From a virus, in IMG/VR virus record IMGVR_UViG_3300025286_000033, positions 1 to 42,575 of that record: DNA of 42,575 bases; one strand, given 5' to 3'. The position numbers and the translations under genes were made by a program. Position 1 is the first letter of the stretch, and each line of letters starts with the position of its first letter. A model generated the notes under the pieces. The model ran no database searches, had not been told where the DNA came from, and worked only from the letters and a program-made list of their open reading frames with translations. Positions 1 through 7,723 of the stretch are shown here, one piece after another.

Positions 1-603
1 ATCAAATCGCATAACCTACACTATAAAATAATGGACTTCCAAAAGTTTGAGCCTGAGTTTTTAAAGTCTGAACAAGCTAAACAATTTGGTTGCGATCCTG
101 ACTACAACATATATTCTTTACAACAAAATGTTGTGAACACTAAATTATTACACAAAGATAATATCAGAACTGCAGGTGGTCATATCCATGTTGGATTAAC
201 CGAACCTAATTTTCATCCAATGGCTCGCAGTAGTTTAGTCAAAGGGTGTGATTGGTATATTGGATTACCGCTAACAGTATTAGAGGGAACATCACAAAGA
301 AAATCATTTTATGGTCAGGCAGGTTCATTCAGGCAAAAAGAATATGGAATTGAATATAGAACTCCTAGTAATATATGGTTGAGTAACGATAATATAAAAG
401 CGTGGGTATTTGAACAGATAAAAGCAATGACTTTTGACGTATTACATTATTTACCAAATAATGAACAACCTACACACGAGCGAAGAATAGCAGATGTCGG
501 AGAGGATAATTTTCAAGATATTATTAATTGTGGTCTTGTTGATGATGCTTGGGATTTATGTGAAAATTATGGTATGCATGTACCAACTTTGGGGACTTCA
601 TAG
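1..603 (+). CDS. COOH-NH2 ligase type 2 (amidoligase), 5'-truncated
   Basis: The reading frame is open from the first base, so the ATG at 31 is probably internal and the true start lies outside the window. Seen: RTAGGHIHVG with the paired histidines at about residues 61 and 63 of the visible part, then EYGIEYRTPSNIW near residue 120. The GGHIHxG plus E-x-R-TPS pattern is typical of the phage COOH-NH2 ligase type 2 family, relatives of glutamine synthetase and gamma-glutamylcysteine ligase that form amide bonds from a carboxylate and an amine using ATP. The N-terminal metal and ATP-binding acidic residues expected in the family would be upstream of the window. Its TAG stop overlaps the next gene's GTG by one base. 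It is the first visible member of a seven-gene peptide-ligation island. The substrate is unknown. Confidence 0.75.
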   Translation: MKSHNLHYKIMDFQKFEPEFLKSEQAKQFGCDPDYNIYSLQQNVVNTKLLHKDNIRTAGGHIHVGLTEPNFHPMARSSLVKGCDWYIGLPLTVLEGTSQRKSFYGQAGSFRQKEYGIEYRTPSNIWLSNDNIKAWVFEQIKAMTFDVLHYLPNNEQPTHERRIADVGEDNFQDIINCGLVDDAWDLCENYGMHVPTLGTS

Positions 604-1274
604 TGATTATTACAGAAGACAGGAGAGATTTTAGACAGAGATATAGAACTTGCACTGTATTACTCTACCTAAATGATACAAAACCTAACTTATTTTATGT
701 TGACGATATTGATGAAGATAGAAACAATATTTCAGGTTCAATTATTGGAGATGATAATGAGTGGTTGCCGACTAGACATAGAGTAGAATATATTGAAATT
801 GATTTTAAGTTTCCTAGATTGGGATTATTAAATGCTAAGAAAGGTGTTGTCAGACTATCTAGATTTGCTACACAACAATACAGACAATCTTTTAATGAGA
901 GAGTTGTAAACATAACTCAATTGAATCATGACTTAAAAGAAATATTTAAACTTCCTTTATTTAACTACGAAGATTTAAGAAAACCAAAGTTTATAAGGGA
1001 AGTATTTTTTCCAAGTTATTTCACAGTTAGTGGTGCTATAAGTAGGATTACATCTGGAGACAGATATGCAGGTGCTATATCAAAAGATTTATATGTAAGT
1101 TCTACGTGGAACAGCGAGGGTATTTATCTTGGGTATAAAGATATATTAGTTGGTAAAATGAGAGACAAGTCAATGTACCCAACAGTAGATTTATTTAATG
1201 GAAACAATGACTTAATAGATTTGATACAATTAGAAAATATTCAGATTGGAGGAATGTTAAATGCCCACAGATAA
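603..1274 (+). CDS. unknown protein embedded in the amidoligase island
   Basis: 223 residues starting at GTG 603 (TAGTG overlap with the previous stop; a GGGGA about 8 bases upstream can serve as ribosome-binding site). I do not recognise the family. The sequence is soluble and mixed alpha/beta in character, with no membrane segment and no cysteine-rich motif. The N-terminal part (about 1-95) is acidic and Ile/Tyr-rich. The middle holds a basic patch around KPKFIREVFFPSYF. The C-terminal part has DILVGKMRDKSMYPTVDLF. Its last 14 bases overlap the following amidoligase, so the two products are probably translationally coupled. Position between two amide-bond-forming ligases suggests it is a partner, substrate carrier or specificity subunit of that pathway. 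That is inference from context only. Confidence 0.7.
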   Translation: MIITEDRRDFRQRYRTCTVLLYLNDTKPNLFYVDDIDEDRNNISGSIIGDDNEWLPTRHRVEYIEIDFKFPRLGLLNAKKGVVRLSRFATQQYRQSFNERVVNITQLNHDLKEIFKLPLFNYEDLRKPKFIREVFFPSYFTVSGAISRITSGDRYAGAISKDLYVSSTWNSEGIYLGYKDILVGKMRDKSMYPTVDLFNGNNDLIDLIQLENIQIGGMLNAHR

Positions 1275-2469
1275 CATAGGTTCAATATTCGAAAAAAATA
1301 GAAACGTATTTTCTTATCAGGAGTCTAGTGATTTTGTATTACCAAGATGTATTATTGGTGTAGAAGTTGAGTTAGAAAATATGAAAGAGGCTAGTCATTT
1401 TGTACATAATGGAGTAAATAGAGACTCTGATAATCCATATTTTAGTTTTGACGCGGAAACCAGAGGAATATTTTTTGGTACTGGGTATTGGAATGTAAAG
1501 AATGACGGCAGTTTACGTAATAATGGAGTTGAATTTGTTACTAAGAAGATATTTGGCAAAGATTTAGCTGTAGCCCTGAATGAATTAAATGAATATCTTG
1601 CGGCTATTACTGTACCCAATAGTATTCCATCAGACAGATGTAGCGTACATATACATTTAGATGTTACTGACTTAAATAAAAATGAATACGCTAGACTGCT
1701 TATTGACTATGCTATATTTGAGAATGTGTTATTTAATTATTGTGGTGTACATAGAAAAGAAAATTTATACTGTTTGCCCTTCGCTAGGTCTGATGATTTT
1801 AAACGTACATTATCTAACATACTGACGTCAGTAGAAAAAGACTTGGACTTTAAGAAGCACGTAAATGGTTTTCCTAAATATAGTGCATTAAATTTAAAAG
1901 CTACCTCCACTTATGGCAGTCTAGAATTTAGATTACATGGTGGCACATACGATATAATGCGTGTCAAAGAGTGGATTAATATAATTATGTGTCTGAAGAA
2001 AAATTGTATTGGTAACTCTGCCAATAATTTGCACAGAGAAATATCTAGATTTGGTATTTCAAATTACCTAGAGAAAGTATTTAAGAACTATCATCAAATA
2101 CTAGACTACAATGAATGTGAGTCAGACATAATCGAGGGTATAAGATTAGCACAGGATATTTTACTTTATAACAACATGAAAGAAAGTAGCATAGATTATT
2201 TTAAGAATAACACTGTACTACTACCTAGAGAAACAGACATTGCCGAGCAGGTAGATGAGTACATAATTCCTTACCCATTAAATAAATATATGCAAAGAAT
2301 AGACAGAGATATTGATACACCTCGATTTAGATATACTATGGGAAATTTCTTTAACGATAACATCGGAGATGTACAAGAACATTATGATGATGAAGAAGAT
2401 TACAATGAAGAAGATTATGATGAAGGTCAATATGACGAGAATGATGAATACTATGATGAGGGATTATAA
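1261..2469 (+). CDS. type 1 COOH-NH2 ligase / putative amidoligase with acidic tail
   Basis: 402 residues, ATG preceded by GGAGG about 8 bases upstream. Motifs in order: GVEVELEN at 33-40 (acidic metal/ATP site of the glutamine-synthetase-like fold), NDGSLRNNGVEFVT at 81-94, the SVHIHLDV histidine pair at H130 and H132, and EFRLHGGTYD further on. This is the pattern of the putative amidoligase family related to glutamate-cysteine ligase, which couples a carboxyl group to an amine with ATP hydrolysis. After the catalytic part comes a tail of about 30 residues (about 370-402) made almost entirely of Asp, Glu, Tyr and Asn. This could be a protein-interaction surface or itself a ligation substrate (inference). 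The stop is followed immediately by the amidotransferase start at 2470. Confidence 0.82.
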   Translation: MPTDNIGSIFEKNRNVFSYQESSDFVLPRCIIGVEVELENMKEASHFVHNGVNRDSDNPYFSFDAETRGIFFGTGYWNVKNDGSLRNNGVEFVTKKIFGKDLAVALNELNEYLAAITVPNSIPSDRCSVHIHLDVTDLNKNEYARLLIDYAIFENVLFNYCGVHRKENLYCLPFARSDDFKRTLSNILTSVEKDLDFKKHVNGFPKYSALNLKATSTYGSLEFRLHGGTYDIMRVKEWINIIMCLKKNCIGNSANNLHREISRFGISNYLEKVFKNYHQILDYNECESDIIEGIRLAQDILLYNNMKESSIDYFKNNTVLLPRETDIAEQVDEYIIPYPLNKYMQRIDRDIDTPRFRYTMGNFFNDNIGDVQEHYDDEEDYNEEDYDEGQYDENDEYYDEGL

Positions 2470-3879
2470 ATGTGTGGCATAACAGGCATAATTAATTTAT
2501 CACAATTACAATTTGGGTTGTCAGAGAAAAAGTTATTCAGAGACTTATTGGTAGCCACATCTTTGCGTGGCAAACATTCCACAGGTATGTTTACTGTGCC
2601 AATAGATAATAATAAGACTGTAAGCGTGCTTAAACGAGCTGTGTCCGCAGGACAATTTATAGATACTGAGCAGTTTACAACTATAATGAAAGATTTTAAT
2701 AATTATAAATATGTTATTGGGCATACCAGATACGCTACTACTGGGGAAATCAATGATGACAATGCACACCCGTTTATTTGTAAAAATATAGTATTAGTAC
2801 ACAATGGAAATGTTGGAAACAAGCACGAGATATGTGTGCTAGCTGATAAGAAAGGCACAGATTGTAATGTGGATTCTGAGTCATTGGCTATTGCCTTGAG
2901 TAAAAATTCCATAGAAGATTTTATCCAAAAAGTAGAGGGAGCGTTTACTATTGTGTGGTATGACACTTCAAAGCGTAAGTTACATTTTATCCGCAATACA
3001 GAACGCCCCCTACATTTTGGTATCGTGAAAGATGATGATGTAGTATTATTTGCGTCTGAGGCTGAAGCACTATACTTTGTGGCTAAAAGAAATGAAGTAG
3101 AATTATCTAAGATATTCTCATTAAATGTTGGTACATTATTAACATTCGATAAAGATAGAAAGTTTGAGACTAAGAAAATATATGATGGACAGCAAGTTAG
3201 ACCCACTTATGCACATTATTACAATAATTATTGGGATGATGATTATGGAATGTGTACTCCATACGTTGGTCGTAGACAACAACATAACGTAACCAGAGTA
3301 GATGATTTATTTTCTGATGAAGATGATAACAATCCATTCAAATGTATTGGAATGTGTAAATATGATGAAATAGAATTTACGTATGAATCCTTTGAACCAT
3401 ATAAAAATAATACTCGTGGGTGCTTAATTGGCAGAAGGAATAATTTTCCTCAATATAAAGTTAAGGTTCATAATTATCAGAAACATCTTGCAACAATGGA
3501 AGTTGGTGAGATATGTTCAGGTAGGTTGATATCTATGTCAGAAAATAAAAAATATATGGGGTATATTGATAAGCACACATTGATGTTAGACCCAAGTAGC
3601 ATAATAGAGGTATTTGACGACCTCTATGATGAATACGATGATGTTGTGTGGGATGATGCCCCATGCGATGTATCAGGTCAGAGTTATTTAGTTAATGGTA
3701 AGTACGTTGACTACGAAGTATTTAGAAAAGCTACCGAAGATGGTTGCGAGGTTTGTTCATGTCCAATCAATTCAATAGATGATTATTCAATTTCTTGGAC
3801 TGATACGAATCGTCCGATTTGTCAAGACTGCACCAAAACGGGCGAGTATGATTCACACATTGCAGTTCAACCAAGTTAA
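2470..3879 (+). CDS. class II glutamine amidotransferase with C-terminal Cys-rich knuckle
   Basis: 469 residues. The N-terminus MCGITGIINL places Cys2 as the Ntn nucleophile after Met removal. RGKHSTG, GHTRYATTGE, NAHP and VHNGNVGN follow, the full glutaminase signature of the GlmS/PurF/AsnB type, within roughly residues 1-220. This domain hydrolyses glutamine and delivers ammonia to a partner synthase. No sugar-isomerase, PRTase or asparagine-synthetase domain follows. Instead there is an acidic, Tyr-rich linker and a C-terminal pair CEVC (426-429) and CQDC (451-454) that looks like a zinc knuckle. The acceptor enzyme is therefore presumably a separate protein, most simply one of the neighbouring ligases (inference). 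Starts one base after the amidoligase stop. Confidence 0.88.
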   Translation: MCGITGIINLSQLQFGLSEKKLFRDLLVATSLRGKHSTGMFTVPIDNNKTVSVLKRAVSAGQFIDTEQFTTIMKDFNNYKYVIGHTRYATTGEINDDNAHPFICKNIVLVHNGNVGNKHEICVLADKKGTDCNVDSESLAIALSKNSIEDFIQKVEGAFTIVWYDTSKRKLHFIRNTERPLHFGIVKDDDVVLFASEAEALYFVAKRNEVELSKIFSLNVGTLLTFDKDRKFETKKIYDGQQVRPTYAHYYNNYWDDDYGMCTPYVGRRQQHNVTRVDDLFSDEDDNNPFKCIGMCKYDEIEFTYESFEPYKNNTRGCLIGRRNNFPQYKVKVHNYQKHLATMEVGEICSGRLISMSENKKYMGYIDKHTLMLDPSSIIEVFDDLYDEYDDVVWDDAPCDVSGQSYLVNGKYVDYEVFRKATEDGCEVCSCPINSIDDYSISWTDTNRPICQDCTKTGEYDSHIAVQPS

Positions 3880-3897
3880 TAGTACAGGAGAAATATC

Positions 3898-4401
3898 ATG
3901 CACGACAAAGTAAAATTTACTTTCGCAGATGAAAATGGCGATGTTAAAAAATATTATGTTGGCTACGATTACAGCAAAGCAGGTAGTTGCTGCGGTGGTC
4001 AAGTATTAGCTGACATACATATTGCTGGTTGGAGAGAGACTGGTGGAGAAGGATACTACTCGTCTATGTCTTACAGAAATATTAGTAAAGAACTCAAATT
4101 GGAGGCGTTTACCATACTCAGAGATTATCTAAATGAGGGTGGACACAGGCGTTCTTGGACTGCTGGCATTGTTATATTAATGGATTATGTTAAGATGCGT
4201 GGCAATAATCGTGCAGTATTTGTTACGCGAGAATTTGCTGAGTGGGATGATTGGAATACTGATGGATTAGCTGTTAAGAATCCTAACTCTCCATATCACG
4301 TACAGATGTGGACTAAGTATCTTACCAAAGTTAAGGTTAATCCACATTATCAAGTATGTGAAGTATTAGATGTTACTAATGAGTCATTAGCTAATGCTTA
4401 G
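3898..4401 (+). CDS. unknown protein in the amidoligase island
   Basis: 167 residues with a clear ribosome-binding site (AGGAG) 7-8 bases before ATG. I do not recognise it. The N-terminal third is beta-rich and ends in GSCCGGQVLADIHIAGW. The Cys-Cys-Gly-Gly element could bind metal or act as a thiol centre, but that is speculative. The middle carries SYRNISKELKLEAFTILRDYL, probably a helix, and the C-terminus is aromatic and basic. There is no signal peptide and no membrane segment. Its end overlaps the ATP-grasp gene by 8 bases, so the two are probably translationally coupled. Context makes it a candidate substrate-binding or accessory component of the ligation pathway. Confidence 0.75.
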   Translation: MHDKVKFTFADENGDVKKYYVGYDYSKAGSCCGGQVLADIHIAGWRETGGEGYYSSMSYRNISKELKLEAFTILRDYLNEGGHRRSWTAGIVILMDYVKMRGNNRAVFVTREFAEWDDWNTDGLAVKNPNSPYHVQMWTKYLTKVKVNPHYQVCEVLDVTNESLANA

Positions 4402-5152
4402 ACCTATAATATATCCTTACAAATTACAATCTGAGTCAGCCAAAGCATTATCTAATTCTTTATCTGATTTAAGATGTAAGCGTGTGCGGGAGAATGGTAA
4501 TTATTCACATTACGATAATCATTTAGTTATAAACTGGGGTAACTCGAGATTTCCAAATTGGTGGAATGAAAATATTTACATTGTAAATAATCCTAAGTCT
4601 GTAGCTAAGGCACAGAATAAACACATAGCACTAGAGTGTATGCTAAACAAAGTTCGTATTCCTAGTTTTACTACGTTTAAAGATGTAGCTGAAAGATGGA
4701 TTAAAAAAGATAGGGTAGCAGTTGCTAGAAAATTATTACGAGGTTGCGGAGGACGCGGTATTTACCTAATTGATAATGAGAATGATTTGCCTGAATGTAC
4801 GTTGTATACGAGGTACGTAAAAAAATCTGATGAGTACAGGATACATATTTTTATGGGTACTATCACTTTCATGCAGAAAAAAATGCTGCGTAATGGAAGT
4901 GTTGGTAACAACTTTCAAATACGTAATTATAATAATGGGTGGATATTTGGTAGTAAGAATATAGCTGTACCACAAGATGTTGTGGAACAGGCGTTATTAG
5001 CAGTTGAAGCATTGAATTTAGATTTTGGAGCTGTAGATGTTGGTTGGCAGGCAAGCTCTCAAAAAGCATTTGTTTACGAGGTTAATACTGCACCAGCGTT
5101 AGAAGGAACTACTTTAGATTTATATAGTCAACAGGTACGGAGGTTATTATGA
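4394..5152 (+). CDS. RimK-like ATP-grasp ligase
   Basis: 252 residues. Seen: a pre-ATP-grasp region ending in NNPKSVAKAQNK (66-76), a glycine-rich ATP loop KLLRGCGGRGIYL (113-125), the hinge YTRYVKKSDEYRIHIF (138-153) with conserved Glu and Arg, and the metal site FGAVDVGW (211-218) followed by YEVNTAPALEG (228-238), in which E229 and N231 are expected magnesium ligands. This is the architecture of ATP-grasp carboxylate-amine ligases of the RimK/glutathione-synthetase group, which activate a carboxylate as acyl phosphate and join it to an amine or amino acid. It overlaps the upstream gene by 8 bases and the downstream GGCT-like gene by 4, so it is cotranslated with the island. The peptide or protein target is unknown. 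Confidence 0.88.
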   Translation: MLRPIIYPYKLQSESAKALSNSLSDLRCKRVRENGNYSHYDNHLVINWGNSRFPNWWNENIYIVNNPKSVAKAQNKHIALECMLNKVRIPSFTTFKDVAERWIKKDRVAVARKLLRGCGGRGIYLIDNENDLPECTLYTRYVKKSDEYRIHIFMGTITFMQKKMLRNGSVGNNFQIRNYNNGWIFGSKNIAVPQDVVEQALLAVEALNLDFGAVDVGWQASSQKAFVYEVNTAPALEGTTLDLYSQQVRRLL

Positions 5153-5571
5153 ATAAAATATTTGTGTATGGAACATTGAAACAACACCAACCAAATTTTT
5201 CAATTATTAAAAATGGTATATTTTGTGGTGTAGGAAGATTAGATGAAGCATATCAACTTAGAATGGTAAGTATGGGTTCATTTCCAGCACTTATACCATC
5301 TGGTAAAAGTTCATCTCAGGAAATTATTGGAGAGATATGGAGTGTAGATGATGAGGCTTTCAAAAATGTGGATTATTTAGAAGGATATCCAACTTTTTAT
5401 AAAAGGGAACAATTTACCATATTGGATTCGGCAGATAAGACACACACTTGTTGGGTGTATTTTATACCTGATGAGTTATCTTCTAGAGAATTGAGGAGTG
5501 TAGATAAGGGTACTTGGTATGGTTATGATGACCCTTCATATGGTATAACTGGCACAGATTATAGTGCCTAA
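5149..5571 (+). CDS. gamma-glutamylcyclotransferase-like (AIG2/GGACT family) protein
   Basis: 140 residues, start in an ATGA overlap with the ATP-grasp gene. The N-terminal FVYGTLK (5-11) is the substrate-binding loop of the GGCT-like fold. DYLEGYPTFYKRE (75-87) supplies the expected catalytic glutamate at E78, and GEIWSVDDEAF lies between them. Length is normal for the family. These enzymes cleave gamma-glutamyl or isopeptide-type amines, releasing 5-oxoproline. Placed after two amidoligases, an amidotransferase and an ATP-grasp ligase, it may edit, reverse or trim gamma-linked products made by them (inference). Its 3' end overlaps the primase start by 8 bases, tying the island to the replication genes. 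Confidence 0.87.
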   Translation: MNKIFVYGTLKQHQPNFSIIKNGIFCGVGRLDEAYQLRMVSMGSFPALIPSGKSSSQEIIGEIWSVDDEAFKNVDYLEGYPTFYKREQFTILDSADKTHTCWVYFIPDELSSRELRSVDKGTWYGYDDPSYGITGTDYSA

Positions 5572-6409
5572 TTGTAGAACACAACTTTCACACCTTAATT
5601 CTGAATTAGAAGTAGGAGAAACTACTAGGTCTGTTCAATGTCCTTTTTGTCTTAAACAAAATGGAGATTTTGCTGTAACCAGAACTGAAGATGGATTATT
5701 GTACAAGTGTTTTAGAGTTGCGTGCGATTCTAAGGGATTTATTCCCAGTAACTTAGGAGAATGGAACAGTCGAGAATTTTTACCTTTTAATTCATCGATT
5801 GTTCGTAAGACTGAGGAATACCCTTACGAGTCGCACATTATTAACTTAAATGAAAGTCAAATTTTATATTTACAAAATAAATTTGAACTAACTAATGAAG
5901 AAATTATATTAAATAAAATAAAATGGTGCGACAAAACAGAAAGAATAATATATCCAATATTATCACAAAATGGTAATACAAAAGGGTATGTCTCTCGTTA
6001 CTATAAAGAATTGTCTGGTAAAAAATATGACGGAGTAAAATCTAGGACATATTGGATTAATAGAAGTAATAATTATTACAACGTAAGTTTTCCTTACAGG
6101 AGGGAATATGACGTAAAAAATATATTTATATTGGTAGAAGATATAGTAAGTTCTATAAGAATGGCTAGGTATGAGCAGAGTATAGCATTATTATCTAATT
6201 CAATACCCACTAATGCAATGAGTTTATTGTCTGGAAAAGATGTAATCATTGTATTAGATAATGATGCAATATCCCACGCCTTAAAAATAAAACATCGTTA
6301 TTCTTTATTTTTTAAGTCTTGTCGTGTTATTCCTATAGACAAAGACCCAAAAGATATGAATGATGATGAATTAGTTAAAAAAGTTATTAGCTACGCAAAA
6401 ATAATTTGA
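5564..6409 (+). CDS. DNA primase with zinc ribbon and Toprim core
   Basis: 281 residues from GTG 5564, inside the end of the GGCT-like gene. A zinc ribbon occupies the N-terminus: C26-P-F-C29, then C49 and C54. A Toprim-like segment follows in the C-terminal half, with FILVEDIVSSIRMA giving the acidic residue and VIIVLDNDA giving the DxD pair. The arrangement resembles the primase half of T7 gp4, which makes RNA primers at the fork. Here the helicase half is a separate gene at 6536, so the primase-helicase is split. The internal strand of the Toprim fold is divergent, so activity is inferred from the pattern and context. Confidence 0.8.
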   Translation: MPNCRTQLSHLNSELEVGETTRSVQCPFCLKQNGDFAVTRTEDGLLYKCFRVACDSKGFIPSNLGEWNSREFLPFNSSIVRKTEEYPYESHIINLNESQILYLQNKFELTNEEIILNKIKWCDKTERIIYPILSQNGNTKGYVSRYYKELSGKKYDGVKSRTYWINRSNNYYNVSFPYRREYDVKNIFILVEDIVSSIRMARYEQSIALLSNSIPTNAMSLLSGKDVIIVLDNDAISHALKIKHRYSLFFKSCRVIPIDKDPKDMNDDELVKKVISYAKII

Positions 6410-6535
6410 ACTAATTTTCCTTCCTATAGTCTTACTTATATTATCAATATAAGATATTAATAAATATAAATATATTACATTGTAATTTATTTGTATTATA
6501 TTAATTATATAATATATATCATATAATATAAAATT
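6410..6535 (+). promoter_or_regulatory. AT-rich intergenic region with two inverted repeats (candidate origin or control region)
   Basis: This is the only real break in the plus-strand gene chain. It is almost entirely A and T. It contains a perfect 8-bp inverted repeat CTTATATT-ATC-AATATAAG at 6435-6453 and a 6-bp one ATTACA-T-TGTAAT at 6474-6486. TATAAT occurs at 6508-6513 and 6522-6527, but no convincing -35 box is correctly spaced and such matches are expected in DNA this AT-rich. No T-run follows either repeat, so they are not intrinsic terminators on this strand. No Shine-Dalgarno precedes the helicase ATG. Lying between primase and helicase, the region could be a replication origin or a protein-binding control site. 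Confidence 0.4.
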
Positions 6536-7723
6536 ATGGAATCTAAAATATTATCTTCAATTATTAAAGACAGGGAATCTTTTAACAAGCTCTCGAAACT
6601 AGATGTTAAGGATTCTTTCTCTGAACCCGCTAAGTTCATATACGAAATTATATGCGACTTTTATGACAAAGATACGTCTATATCTTTCGTAGATTTAGAA
6701 CTTATTGAGAAACGTATTGAGAGGGAGCTTCCTAAACAAATAGATTTGTACAGAAATATTCTGAAAACTTTGGATGAAACCACCTCCTCTCCAAATTTAT
6801 TGGAAGAAATTATTGCTCTGAAAAAAGATTTTATTTCGAGAGAACTATCATCATTATTGCTAACGCAAAAACGCACAGGTGTACTTGAACTAATGGAGCA
6901 ATATAAAAATGTGGAAGACTCCGTTGATGATGATGACGAAGATGAAAGTCTGTTGGTTGGTGCTAGTGTGTCTAATGTTGTAGAGTCACTGAGAAATAAA
7001 AATAGAATTAGAATGTGGCCTAAAGCTTTACATGAAGCTACTGGGGGAGCAATACGAGGAAATAATGTACTTGTATTTGGTAGACCAGAAGTTGGAAAGT
7101 CATTGTTTATTATTAATATGGTCGGAGGTCTGTTGCATGATGGCTACAAAGTATTATTTATTGAAAATGAAGACCCAGCCAAATCAACTATGTCTAGGCT
7201 TATTTGTAGACTAGCGGAAAAGCCTATAGTAGATGTTATTGAGAATCCTGATGAGGTCGAGAACGTAGTGAGACAAAGGGGATACGATAATTTAATACTT
7301 AAATCATTATCCCCAGGAACTTTTAGGGATATACAGAGTCTAATTGATCAACACGGGGTTGATGTTGTTGTAATCAACCAACTCCGTAACATTTGGGTAG
7401 GTAAAGAAGGTAGGGTGGAACAGATGGAGATAGCCGCTACATCTGCAAGAAATCTAGCTAAGAAGAATGATATCTTAGTTATTGGAGTTACCCAAGCGGG
7501 AGATTCGGGTACGAATAAACTGCGATTAGAGATGGGTGATATAGATTTCTCAAATACTGGAATGCCTGCCCAAATGGACTTAATTATTGGTGTTGGTTCT
7601 AATGAAGAATACGACAGCAAGTCGTGGAGAATGATTTCTCTACCTAAAAATAAATTAAGCGGAGAGCATTTATATTTTCCAGTATTAATAGATACGAAAA
7701 CTAATAAAATAACGAGCATATAA
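6536..7723 (+). CDS. replicative DNA helicase (DnaB/T7 gp4 helicase type)
   Basis: 395 residues. An N-terminal helical domain (about 1-120) resembles the DnaB N-terminal region and is followed by an acidic linker containing DDDDEDE. The RecA-like motor core has Walker A GRPEVGKS at 182-189, a VLFIENED strand, a Walker B-like VDVVVINQLRN and a late VIGVTQAGDSG sensor strand. It unwinds DNA 5' to 3' ahead of the phage polymerase and should work with the separately encoded primase just upstream. Its stop overlaps the polymerase start (TAATG). Unlike most genes here it has no visible ribosome-binding site; the upstream sequence is nearly pure A/T. Confidence 0.9.
   Translation: MESKILSSIIKDRESFNKLSKLDVKDSFSEPAKFIYEIICDFYDKDTSISFVDLELIEKRIERELPKQIDLYRNILKTLDETTSSPNLLEEIIALKKDFISRELSSLLLTQKRTGVLELMEQYKNVEDSVDDDDEDESLLVGASVSNVVESLRNKNRIRMWPKALHEATGGAIRGNNVLVFGRPEVGKSLFIINMVGGLLHDGYKVLFIENEDPAKSTMSRLICRLAEKPIVDVIENPDEVENVVRQRGYDNLILKSLSPGTFRDIQSLIDQHGVDVVVINQLRNIWVGKEGRVEQMEIAATSARNLAKKNDILVIGVTQAGDSGTNKLRLEMGDIDFSNTGMPAQMDLIIGVGSNEEYDSKSWRMISLPKNKLSGEHLYFPVLIDTKTNKITSI

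Noticed and set aside
2703-3206. 167-codon minus-strand frame opposite the glutaminase gene
   Set aside because: Antisense shadow of a gene with clear catalytic motifs; its cysteine- and Ser-rich translation has no recognisable domain.
6508-6527. TATAAT matches as sigma-70 -10 boxes
   Set aside because: The DNA is almost only A and T, matches are expected by chance, and no -35 element is at proper spacing.
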